Source of the DNA: Mailhella sp.
GTDB lineage: Bacteria > Desulfobacterota > Desulfovibrionia > Desulfovibrionales > Desulfovibrionaceae
Assembly: GCA_029258655.1 (NCBI GenBank)
Contig: JARHYD010000076.1
Coordinates: 1-39,018 of the forward strand
DNA: 39,018 nt
Reading direction: 5' to 3'
Shown: positions 7,898 to 14,873 of the stretch, piece after piece
How positions within the stretch are numbered: position 1 is the stretch's first letter
Layout: every line of letters begins with the position of its first letter
Notes under the pieces: model-generated
What the model saw: the letters and a program-made list of their open reading frames with translations, nothing else
What the model was told of the DNA's origin: nothing
The model's database searches: none
Program-made: the position numbers and the translations under genes

Positions 7898-8746
7898 TTA
7901 CTTGGTTATAATTACACTAGAGTATTTGTCAATTACGGGAATAAAGTTGATATCATTTTCTTTACAAAATTGGTCAACAGCTTTTTTTACTCCTGTCCAA
8001 TAACAAACACCATAATCATGTACAAATATATAACCACCTTTTACTAAGCGAGGATAAAAATAATTTAATCCTTCATAAATTGGATTATATAAATCTGTAT
8101 CTAAGCTTATAAAAGAAAATTTTTGAGAAATATTACTTGGTATTGATTTTGGAAAATATCCTTTACAGATTTGGCAATTATTTTTGTTATGCATTCTGTT
8201 CAAAACATATTCTTCTGACGTATTAGAAAAAGAAACCCCTAATATATTGTTTTCGTTTTTTAAATCTGTTTCTGGAAAACCATCAAAGGTATCAAAAAGA
8301 AATAATTTTTTATTAGGAAAATAATAGTTTAAATGATAAGAAAAGTCTCCTTTAAATACTCCAACTTCAGCCATATCACCTTCAATATTTTGAAATTTTA
8401 TTTTTTCTAGGCAAAGTTTTAATTGGGCAATTCTTAAATCATCATAAAAAATATTATTATTAAAATCCAAATAAAGAATTTTTTCTTCTGGTATGTTTAA
8501 CGCTAGTAAGCTTTCTTTCATCGCTACAAAATGATTAGGTGCAGATAAAATAATATAATCAAAATCAGTAGACATAAGATCTTCGTGAGAAATTATTGGA
8601 ATATCATAATATTGATTGAGATATGATTTATCTACATTATGTATTTTACTATCTAAAAAAGCTATGATATTATATTCATTTGTTTTTAATAGATATCTAG
8701 CAATTTTTCCATATCCAAGCATGCCAAAAATAACTACATTTTTCAT
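7898..8746 (-). CDS. TylF-type methyltransferase with N-terminal Rossmann domain
   Basis: A 282-residue protein with two parts. Residues 1 to about 100 look like a small nucleotide-binding Rossmann domain, with IFGMLGYGKIARYLL at the N-terminus. Residues about 118-282 resemble the TylF/MycF family of S-adenosylmethionine-dependent sugar O-methyltransferases, with GDMAEVGVFKGDFS as the SAM loop, FLFDTFDGFPETD, SLDTDLY and GGYIFVHDYG (metal-binding acidic residues). It is the last gene of the minus-strand cluster and overlaps the upstream SDR gene by four bases, so co-translation is likely. It probably O-methylates the sugar or polyol made by this cluster or a finished glycan; the acceptor cannot be told. 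Confidence 0.75.
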   Translation of the reverse strand: MKNVVIFGMLGYGKIARYLLKTNEYNIIAFLDSKIHNVDKSYLNQYYDIPIISHEDLMSTDFDYIILSAPNHFVAMKESLLALNIPEEKILYLDFNNNIFYDDLRIAQLKLCLEKIKFQNIEGDMAEVGVFKGDFSYHLNYYFPNKKLFLFDTFDGFPETDLKNENNILGVSFSNTSEEYVLNRMHNKNNCQICKGYFPKSIPSNISQKFSFISLDTDLYNPIYEGLNYFYPRLVKGGYIFVHDYGVCYWTGVKKAVDQFCKENDINFIPVIDKYSSVIITK

Positions 8747-9792
8747 ATTAACTCCTTAAAATTTTCTAAATAATTTTTAGTTCGCTGTAAAGCTTCTTTA
8801 ATGCTTATTTTGGGTTTCCAGCCTAGTTTTTGTAATTTAGTTGTATTTAGTTTAATTTTAACTGTTGGCGGATATTTTTTATTTTGTTCTAAATCTATCT
8901 TGATCTTGATAGAATCACTAGTTAATGTTGTGCAAAGAATAGCTAAATCTTTAATAGACATATAACTTGTTTCGTTTGATATATTATAAGCTTCACCTGA
9001 TGAACCTTTTGTTAATAAAATAATTATAGCGGCTATTGCATCAGTTGTATACAGAAAGTCCCGACATGAAAGACCTTCAGTATGCATTATTATATCAGTT
9101 TTATTAATTATTGATTTTAAAAATTGGGCAAATACTCTGTTATCATTGAGTGTTATACCAGCTCCAAAAGTCAGTGTTGGTCTTGCAATAACTATGTGAG
9201 AATTATATTCTTTTGAAGCACAGTAGCACATGGTTTCAGCCATTCTTTTTGCTTGTGGGTAGGAACTTCTTTCTTTTAAAATTTCTATATAGCCCAAGTC
9301 TGTTTCGTTGATGTATTCTGTGGTGGTAGAACCATATATTTCCATACTAGATAAAAATAACACTTTTGATTGATATTTTTTCGAATGTTCAATAACTTTT
9401 TGTGTTAACATTAAAATAGTATTGATTGTTTCGAGTGGTTTTGAAATAAAAGTGGAACTGTCAGTAATAGAAGCTGTATGAAGAACAAAATCCGTTTTAG
9501 GTAATAATTTTGTGTTTGATGTATTTATATTAAATGTTGAAAGTCCAGTAAATGATTTATAATCATTAAAAATTTGATTGAATTTATTTTCGTTACGGAT
9601 ACAAGCAATAATATCAATATGCTGATTGTGCTTTTTACAATGTGTTATAATAGCCTGTATAAAAAGACTTCCTAATAATCCTGTTGCTCCAGTAACTAAA
9701 ATTGTTTTATTATATAATTCTTGCCATGGGAGTGATAAATCAGATGAAATGGTATTTAAATCTTCTAATAATGTTAAATTAGTATGTTGCAT
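8743..9792 (-). CDS. NAD-dependent epimerase/dehydratase family protein
   Basis: A 349-residue extended SDR enzyme. The cofactor loop is VTGATGLLGSLF (about 33-44), the Ser motif is FLSSMEIYGS and the YxxxK motif is YPQAK. The C-terminal part, LGWKPKISIKEALQRT, is typical of nucleotide-sugar epimerases and dehydratases. The substrate is not recognisable. It lies next to an IspD/TarI-like cytidylyltransferase and a TagF-like transferase, so a CDP-linked sugar or polyol is the natural suggestion. SDR genes of this kind beside ispD-like genes are common in surface-polysaccharide loci. Its ATG is one base from the stop of the cytidylyltransferase gene, and it overlaps the methyltransferase by four bases. 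Confidence 0.75.
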   Translation of the reverse strand: MQHTNLTLLEDLNTISSDLSLPWQELYNKTILVTGATGLLGSLFIQAIITHCKKHNQHIDIIACIRNENKFNQIFNDYKSFTGLSTFNINTSNTKLLPKTDFVLHTASITDSSTFISKPLETINTILMLTQKVIEHSKKYQSKVLFLSSMEIYGSTTTEYINETDLGYIEILKERSSYPQAKRMAETMCYCASKEYNSHIVIARPTLTFGAGITLNDNRVFAQFLKSIINKTDIIMHTEGLSCRDFLYTTDAIAAIIILLTKGSSGEAYNISNETSYMSIKDLAILCTTLTSDSIKIKIDLEQNKKYPPTVKIKLNTTKLQKLGWKPKISIKEALQRTKNYLENFKELI

Positions 9793-9793
9793 A

Positions 9794-10513
9794 TTATATT
9801 CCCATTATTTTTAATGCATTTCTACATTCTAAGATTGCTTTAGCAATATAAAAATCTTCTGGAGTAGTTATTTTTATATTATCAGATTTACAAAGGACAA
9901 AAAATAATTCTTTGTTGTAATGTCTAACAAGGGAGGCAGAATCCACAGATAGAGAATATTTTTCATCAAATGATTTTTTATATAATTGATAAATTTCTTC
10001 AATAATAAATGTTTGTGGGGCTTTTGCTATATAACAATGATCTCTTTTTAAGATAGTATCTATTTTTGATTTTGATTCAGATAAAAAAAATGTTTCTACA
10101 GCCTTACAAGCAGTTATAGCATTACCATTTTCTAAAGCACAATTTATGTTTTCTGTAATCAGGTCTTCATCAATAAAAGGTCTGACTCCATCATGTATGA
10201 GGACTAAATCTTTTTTGTTACATTGATTATATATTTCATGTAGTCCTATAAAAATAGATTCTTGTCCAGTTTTTCCTCCAGAAGTGATTAAGGATACTTT
10301 ATTAATTTTATTGTTTTTTATTTCTTTTTTTAAAATTGATATGTAATTTTCTATACATACAACAAAGATTTCAGTAATTAAAGGATGTCGTTCAAATACT
10401 TCAATTGTATGAATAATGATAGGTTTATTATCAATTTCTAAAAATTGTTTTGGGATACCATTTGTAGACATACGAGTACCCTTTCCACCTGCAAAAATTA
10501 ATGCAATTGCCAT
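9794..10513 (-). CDS. IspD/TarI-like cytidylyltransferase
   Basis: A 239-residue cytidylyltransferase of the IspD/TarI family. The CTP-binding N-terminus is ALIFAGGKGTRMSTNGIPKQ, and HDGVRPFIDEDLI is the conserved acidic metal-binding segment. IspD makes CDP-methylerythritol for isoprenoids; TarI and Bcs1 relatives make CDP-ribitol for wall or capsule polymers. The N-terminal PKQFLEIDNKPIIIHTIE is closer to the TarI type as I remember it, and the neighbours (SDR enzyme, TagF-like transferase) point to surface glycan synthesis. The family members are close enough that the isoprenoid role is not excluded by sequence alone. It is tightly packed with both neighbours on the same strand. Confidence 0.8.
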   Translation of the reverse strand: MAIALIFAGGKGTRMSTNGIPKQFLEIDNKPIIIHTIEVFERHPLITEIFVVCIENYISILKKEIKNNKINKVSLITSGGKTGQESIFIGLHEIYNQCNKKDLVLIHDGVRPFIDEDLITENINCALENGNAITACKAVETFFLSESKSKIDTILKRDHCYIAKAPQTFIIEEIYQLYKKSFDEKYSLSVDSASLVRHYNKELFFVLCKSDNIKITTPEDFYIAKAILECRNALKIMGI

Positions 10514-10514
10514 A

Positions 10515-11648
10515 TTATTTTTCCTTGTTTTCTATTATTTCAAGAATAAATTTAGAAATTCTTTCCGTAGAATGTCCATCACAAGCACTCATATAATTTT
10601 TATAAATAAAATTTTCTGGAATTCCATTTTTAATTTTATTTATAATTTCATCAACTGAATAGCAAACACAATTAGGTGCTAAATCTTCTGGTAAAACATA
10701 AAGACATCGTTCTGTCTCAATATAATTATTTAAATCTTCTGCATAAATTAGTATTGGTTTTTTAAAAATTGAAAAATCAAATAATATTGATGAATAATCA
10801 GTGATTAAAATATCTGTTACTGAAAGAGCAAAATTTAGAGGGAGTTCTGAGAAATCAAGTACGTTATGCAGATTATTAATTTTTATTGTTGGGTGTTTTC
10901 TAATTGCAATACAATAATTAGAAGAAAGTGTATTTTGTAATTTTTGTAAGTCTAGATTATTAATATGATGTCTTCCATTTGTTTGTCTATATGTTGGTGC
11001 ATAAAGAATAATTTTCTTACCTTGACAAGATGGAAAGTCAATATTTAATTGTACTTTATTTTTTTCTATATTTTGAGAAAAAAAATTATCTGTTCTTGGT
11101 AGTCCTAGAGCAAGTACTTGATTTTCTTTTATTTTAAAAATATTTGCATAAAGCGTAGTAAGTGTTGGGTCTGAACAAATTAGATATGAAATATTTCTAT
11201 GTATCCTAGAAACACGTTTAAATTCATCATGTTGATTATGTGTTTTTCTGTATGCATCGTGACCAATACATTTATATGCACCACCTCCATGCCAACATTG
11301 AAGAAATTTAGTGTTAGGATGAAGATGTATTTTACTTGTGAAAGGTAAACTTTGGTCTTGTATAATTATTTTAGATGTAGCAATAATATAAATAATATAT
11401 AGTTTGTTATTATCATCAGTTATAATTTTAAATTGTATGTTTTTTTCTTTTAAAAAAGATGTTAAACAAATTAAATTTTGAAATTTTTGACTATTGGGTG
11501 AAAAATAAAATGTTATATTTTTCTTTTTACAGAAAAAACTGATTATATGATATAATATACTAAATAAATTGTACATAAAAATAGTGCAATGATTAAAATT
11601 TTTCGTAACTGGATAAATAATAATTTGTTGTAATTTATTTATAAGCAA
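10515..11648 (-). CDS. TagF-like CDP-glycerol/polyol phosphotransferase
   Basis: A 377-residue protein related to CDP-glycerol glycerophosphotransferases (TagF/TarF/TarL group). It carries a WHGGGAYKCIGHDAYRK motif, comparable to the catalytic HGT region, then ALGLPRTDNFF, KIILYAPTYRQ and the family hallmark LITDYSSILFDF near residues 280-292. Such enzymes transfer a polyol phosphate from a CDP donor to a glycan at the cytoplasmic face of the membrane. It is the first gene of the minus-strand cluster and probably uses the CDP compound made by the next gene. The long frame begins at TTG 11648, preceded very closely by AGG; an ATG at residue 25 lacks a ribosome site. The start is therefore uncertain. 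Confidence 0.75.
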   Translation of the reverse strand: MLINKLQQIIIYPVTKNFNHCTIFMYNLFSILYHIISFFCKKKNITFYFSPNSQKFQNLICLTSFLKEKNIQFKIITDDNNKLYIIYIIATSKIIIQDQSLPFTSKIHLHPNTKFLQCWHGGGAYKCIGHDAYRKTHNQHDEFKRVSRIHRNISYLICSDPTLTTLYANIFKIKENQVLALGLPRTDNFFSQNIEKNKVQLNIDFPSCQGKKIILYAPTYRQTNGRHHINNLDLQKLQNTLSSNYCIAIRKHPTIKINNLHNVLDFSELPLNFALSVTDILITDYSSILFDFSIFKKPILIYAEDLNNYIETERCLYVLPEDLAPNCVCYSVDEIINKIKNGIPENFIYKNYMSACDGHSTERISKFILEIIENKEK

Positions 11649-11694
11649 TACCTAATAATTATATTATTAATTTCATAAAAAACAATACATGATA

Positions 11695-11723
11695 TTAATA
11701 TAATAATTTTTATTATTGGTCAA
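11695..11723 (-). promoter_or_regulatory. Probable promoter of the minus-strand glycan cluster
   Basis: On the minus strand TTGACC (11718-11723) is followed by 17 bases and TATTAA (11695-11700). It lies about 50 bases upstream of the TTG start at 11648 and is the only good sigma-70-like pair seen in this gap. Confidence 0.4.
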
Positions 11724-11832
11724 GCAATCTTACTAAAATATTTAATTTGTAATGATATGATAGTTGATAATTCTTATTTATTTTGTTAACTTATTAAATT
11801 AATTACACGGTGTTATGTAGATAATTTGAATA

Positions 11833-12661
11833 GGGTGTGTTTCTAAATAATGCTTTTAATTTTTTTAGGAGTTATGTGAATAAATTTTATTATGAGTAGA
11901 TATAAATTAAAAGATGAACATTAGGAACTAATTTCTCTTTATTTGATTAGAAAAAAGAGTAAAGCTGACAGACTTTAACTAGTTTATGATAGAGTTATTT
12001 TTCATTTTTTGGATTTTACATACTGGTGCATTATGGCATGATTTATCAAAAGAATTTGGTGCATGGCAAACTGTTTATAAAATGTTTAATCGTTGGTCAA
12101 AAGCTTAAGTTTTTAATAGGCTTTTTGATATTTTCAAAAATGATGCAAAATTAGATTTTCTAATAATTGATAGTAGTTATGTTAAAGTACATAAGCACGG
12201 GACTAATCCCAAAGGAGGTCAAAAAAAGAAAGTATAGGTCGTAGTGTAGGTGGAATAACTACAAAAATTCATGTTGTAACTGATAGTTTAGGAACATCTT
12301 TAGATATAGTGCTTTCTTGTGGAAATAAACATGATTCACCTATTGGTTATAGTTTATTAGAAAAAATAGAAAATTCAATTATATTAGCTGATAAGACATA
12401 TAATTCTAAAAAAATAAGAGCAAAGTTAACTGAAAATAATAGTAAACTTGTATCTTCATCGAAAAAGAATGCATTAAATCCAATAGATTATGATAAATAT
12501 TTATATAAAGAATGTTATATAGTAGAATGTTATTTTAAAAAAATAAGAGAATTAAGAAGAATTGCAACACGGTATGATAAATTACAGCTTATGTATAAAA
12601 TATTTCTTATGATTGAAACTCTTATGATTTATTTAAAATAGATTAATTTGGAAACAGACCC
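11833..12661 (+). mobile_element. Inactivated IS5-family (IS427-group) insertion sequence
   Basis: The ends are imperfect inverted repeats. The left end reads GGGTGTGTTTCTAAATAAT; the right end, read inwards, is GGGTCTGTTTCCAAATTAA. A TA dinucleotide flanks both ends (11831-11832 and 12662-12663), as expected for the target duplication of this group. The 829-base length is typical. It lies directly beyond the minus-strand glycan cluster and, with the elements at 1-1060, brackets the whole surface-sugar region. The enclosed transposase gene is broken (see separate entry). Confidence 0.85.
11892..12641 (+). pseudogene. IS5-family transposase pseudogene
   Basis: Translation starts at ATG 11892 with MSRYKLKDEH, then meets TAG where Trp is expected, and more stops follow. 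Pieces in shifted frames continue the protein: LHTGALWHDLSKEFGAWQTV, FLIIDSSYVKVHKHG (first DDE Asp), and after another break GGITTKIHVVTDSLGTSLD. The last open piece (12309-12641) contains ILADKTYNSKKIR (second Asp region) and YIVECYFKKIRELRRIATRYDK, matching the C-terminal Glu region. At least three breaks make it non-functional. Some of the stops look like single-base changes, consistent with decay in an AT-biased genome. Confidence 0.85.
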
Positions 12662-12684
12662 TAATATTATAAAGAAGTATTTTT

Positions 12685-12763
12685 TATTTTTTGGGGGAAA
12701 TGATTTCCCCCAATCCCCCTCAATTAGGCAAATTTATTGAAATATGTTTCAATAAATTTGCCT
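12685..12763 (+). repeat. Double-hairpin intergenic element, copy A
   Basis: A T-run is followed by a G5/C5 hairpin (12693-12711, arms GGGGGAAA/TTTCCCCC, loop TGA), a C-rich tail AATCCCCCTCAA, and then a second perfect hairpin at 12726-12763. The second hairpin has 17-base-pair arms beginning AGGCAAATTTATTG and a TATG loop. The order (T-run, G/C hairpin, C-rich tail, second perfect hairpin) is repeated in inverted orientation by copy B. It begins about 20 bases after the IS end. The hairpins are certain; common origin of the two copies is inference. Confidence 0.65.
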
Positions 12764-12910
12764 ATTTTAGTGCATGAGTAGAAAGTCTTTTTTCTCAAAA
12801 ATAAAAATGTTCTTTATTTTTGTCTATTAAATATAACTAGTTTTTAATGTTCATTATTAAAGAAAGAAGTTTACTACTTATAACTAATTTAGAAATATAG
12901 CCTATACAAA

Positions 12911-13008
12911 AAAACTCATTTTGCACGCAAAATGAGTTTTGGATTAAAAATTTTTGAGAAGGGGTGTGGGGGAGAACTTTTTATAAAAAGTTCTCCCCCA
13001 CAAAAAAT
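12911..13008 (-). repeat. Double-hairpin intergenic element, copy B (inverted)
   Basis: Read on the minus strand from the thioesterase stop: a T-run, then an 18-base-pair hairpin (12965-13002, arms TGTGGGGGAGAACTTTTT and complement, loop of two bases), a C-rich tail CACCCCTTCTC, and a second perfect 14-base-pair hairpin (12911-12940, AAAACTCATTTTGC arms). The layout matches copy A at 12685-12763. The G/C hairpin starts 10 bases after the stop codon of the thioesterase gene, and the distal hairpin probably ends its transcript. Similar G/C hairpins flank genes in Desulfovibrio, as I recall; this was not checked. Confidence 0.65.
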
Positions 13009-13012
13009 AACA

Positions 13013-13438
13013 TTAAATTGTTTTTGAAAAAGCTTCTTTGAGCCATATAGGTGTACGAATAGGTTTGCCTTGTAAATTGGTAATAGCATGAATAGTATAA
13101 CCAGTTGTTAAAATATTATTAAATTCTTCATCATAAATTTCATATTCAAATTTGAGTGACGCATTTTTCCATTCAGAGATTGCAACACGTACTTGTAAGA
13201 CATCATCATAGTGTGCTGATTTTTTATATTTAACGCTAAGTTCTGCAACTGGGAGCATAATACCTTTTTTTTCCATTTCTTTATAGGGAAATTGCATTGC
13301 ATGGCTAAAGGCAGTACGGGAACGTTCAAAAATATGAGCATATTCGGCATAATAGACAATACCCATAGCGTCAGTTTCACCATAAGAAACATGATGTGTA
13401 TAAAAAATATTTGGATTAGCAAAATTTTGGTTAATCAT
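13013..13438 (-). CDS. ybgC: YbgC/FadM-type acyl-CoA thioesterase
   Basis: A 141-residue single hot-dog-fold (4HBT) thioesterase of usual YbgC length. The signature HHVSYGETDAMGIVYYAEY (about residues 15-33) contains the catalytic Asp, and FERSRTAF follows. YbgC-like enzymes hydrolyse short- or long-chain acyl-CoA or acyl-ACP in the cytosol and in many Gram-negative bacteria sit with tol-pal; no tol genes are present here. It is a single gene, divergent from the flagellar operon, with its own promoter (13466-13494). Confidence in the family is high; the natural acyl substrate is unknown. Confidence 0.87.
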   Translation of the reverse strand: MINQNFANPNIFYTHHVSYGETDAMGIVYYAEYAHIFERSRTAFSHAMQFPYKEMEKKGIMLPVAELSVKYKKSAHYDDVLQVRVAISEWKNASLKFEYEIYDEEFNNILTTGYTIHAITNLQGKPIRTPIWLKEAFSKTI

Positions 13439-13465
13439 TTTTTATCCTTACTATTATGATTAAAG

Positions 13466-13494
13466 AGTATAGTTTTATTTATTTTTTTTAGCAA
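13466..13494 (-). promoter_or_regulatory. Probable promoter of the thioesterase gene
   Basis: On the minus strand TTGCTA (13489-13494) is followed by a 17-base spacer and TATACT (13466-13471), about 28 bases upstream of the start codon. The match is good at -10 and moderate at -35. Confidence 0.45.
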
Positions 13495-13591
13495 GTTTTC
13501 CTTGTCAAAAAAATGTCTAAAAAAAGTTAATAAAAAAATATTGAAAAAGTTTTTTTATTATAACTATTTTATTTTTATATTTTTTTTTATA

Positions 13592-13607
13592 TTGGTATGA
13601 AGTATGC
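13592..13607 (+). promoter_or_regulatory. Sigma-54 type (-24/-12) promoter of the flagellar operon
   Basis: TTGGTATGAAGTATGC has the invariant GG and GC dinucleotides exactly ten bases apart (GG 13594-13595, GC 13606-13607). It keeps the TTGG and TGC cores of the TTGGCACG-N4-TTGC consensus, with C-to-T changes elsewhere. Expected transcription would start near 13619, about 20 bases before the flgB ATG. Sigma-54 control of flgBC-fliEF is known in many flagellated Proteobacteria. No activator-binding site was identified. Confidence 0.6.
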
Positions 13608-13639
13608 TTATAATGGGTGTATCTGTTATGGAGGTTAAT

Positions 13640-14053
13640 ATGAAAAGTTTAGATCAAGATCATATGAAATTAGTAAGTCGTGTTATGGATATGCAGTTGC
13701 AACGCCAAAACGTTATTATGGGTAACATTACTAATGTAAATACTCCAAATTATAAACCATTAGAGCTTACTTTTGAAAAAGAATTACAAGATGCATTAAA
13801 TCTTGACGCTAAAGGAAAAATCTCACGTACAAGTAGTGAACATATTCCGTCAATTTTTGATACAAATACTTTTAATGCAGATTGGACTCGTCGTTTTATG
13901 CCACGAAGAGCTCATGGTGAAGACAGAGTGAATATTGATAAAGAAATGGTAAAATTGGCAAAAAATAATTTACAATATACTACATTATCACAAATAACTA
14001 AAAGTGGTTATGATGGATTAAAAAACGTTATTTCTGAAGGATCTAAGGTATAA
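13640..14053 (+). CDS. flgB: Flagellar basal-body rod protein FlgB
   Basis: A 137-residue proximal rod protein. It shows the rod-family N-terminus (VSRVMDMQLQRQNVIMGNITN, then NVNTPNYKP) and the C-terminal helix ending in YDGLKNVISEGSKV. The ATG at 13640 is chosen because GGAGG lies six bases upstream and it gives the normal FlgB length. An upstream in-frame ATG at 13604 would start inside the -24/-12 promoter. FlgB assembles at the base of the rod with FlgC, FlgF and FliE in the periplasm and is exported by the flagellar type III system. It is the first gene of the operon and is two bases from flgC. Confidence 0.92.
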   Translation: MKSLDQDHMKLVSRVMDMQLQRQNVIMGNITNVNTPNYKPLELTFEKELQDALNLDAKGKISRTSSEHIPSIFDTNTFNADWTRRFMPRRAHGEDRVNIDKEMVKLAKNNLQYTTLSQITKSGYDGLKNVISEGSKV

Positions 14054-14055
14054 TT

Positions 14056-14496
14056 ATGGATTTCATGACAGCATTAGATGTGAGTGCTTCTGGATTAACA
14101 GCAGAAAGAACTCAATTAAATATTACGGCAATGAACCTTGCTAACGTAAAAACAACACGTATGGCAGGTGGATATGGACCATATCAACGTAAAGCAGTTG
14201 TAAAAGAACTTAGTGACCTTGATAATCCTTTTGGTAAACACATGGCAACTGCTTTGGATAGACAAGTAAAAGGTGTAAAAGTTGTAGGTATTGCAACAGA
14301 TTCACGTCCAAGTAAACGTGTTTATGAGCCAGGCCATCCTGATGCAGATGAAGAAGGCTATGTAGAATATCCTGATATTAACGTAGTTGAAGAAATGGCA
14401 ATGATGATGACAGCTCAAAGAAACTATGATGCAAACGCAACAGCGATTGACACAATAAAAGCAATGTATACAAAAGCATTAGAAATTGGTAAATAA
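14056..14496 (+). CDS. flgC: Flagellar basal-body rod protein FlgC
   Basis: A 146-residue rod protein. The N-terminus (ALDVSASGLTAERTQLNI, then AMNLANVKTT) carries the ASGL and NLAN motifs of the rod/hook family. The C-terminus contains VNVVEEMAMMMTAQRNYDAN and a final helix that packs in the rod. The central segment YVEYPDINVVEE is the hallmark of FlgC. It follows flgB by two bases and precedes fliE by eleven, in the standard flgB-flgC-fliE order. Confidence 0.95.
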   Translation: MDFMTALDVSASGLTAERTQLNITAMNLANVKTTRMAGGYGPYQRKAVVKELSDLDNPFGKHMATALDRQVKGVKVVGIATDSRPSKRVYEPGHPDADEEGYVEYPDINVVEEMAMMMTAQRNYDANATAIDTIKAMYTKALEIGK

Positions 14497-14507
14497 GGGG
14501 ACATAAC

Positions 14508-14846
14508 ATGAGTATTGCAATGACTGGATTAGTAGCTTATAATAAGGCACTTGATGATTTCAAATCAACACAACATAATATGGCTAAGGCAACAACTAAT
14601 CTTGAAAGAGAAGTTCCTACTGTACAAAAATCTTTTGGTGAAACCTTGACAGAATCTTTAAAAGAAGTAAATAACTTGCAAGCAACAAAAAACGATATGA
14701 TTACTTCTTTTGCCTCTGGTGAAACACAAAATGTACACGAACTTATGATTAGTATGCAAAAAGCAAGTGTGGCTATGAACCTTACTTCTGCAGTTCGTAA
14801 CAAAGTTATCGAAGGCTATAAAGAATTAACTAGATTACAGTTCTAA
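14508..14846 (+). CDS. fliE: Flagellar hook-basal body protein FliE
   Basis: A 112-residue protein with the FliE C-terminal signature: GETQNVHELMISMQKASVAM followed by LTSAVRNKVIEGYKELTRLQF. FliE links the MS ring (FliF) to the proximal rod and is exported early. The start ATG at 14508 has GGGGACA just upstream. It precedes fliF with a 27-base gap that contains a GGAGTGGAG ribosome site. Confidence 0.93.
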   Translation: MSIAMTGLVAYNKALDDFKSTQHNMAKATTNLEREVPTVQKSFGETLTESLKEVNNLQATKNDMITSFASGETQNVHELMISMQKASVAMNLTSAVRNKVIEGYKELTRLQF

Positions 14847-14873
14847 GATATTTTTTTGGAGTGGAGTTAGATT

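Noticed and set aside
12797-12821. AAAAATAAA / TTTATTTTT hairpin as a functional element
   Set aside because: It is AT-only and short; such pairs arise by chance in this base composition.
12660-13010. CRISPR-like array
   Set aside because: The repeats are hairpins in inverted orientation with no regular direct repeat and spacer pattern, and no cas gene is present.
13108-13422. 104-codon open frame on the minus strand inside the thioesterase gene
   Set aside because: It lies within the clear YbgC reading frame, has no motif of its own, and looks like a shadow frame.
13604-13639. Longer FlgB start at ATG 13604
   Set aside because: It would begin inside the -24/-12 promoter and lacks a ribosome site; ATG 13640 has GGAGG six bases upstream and gives the normal length.
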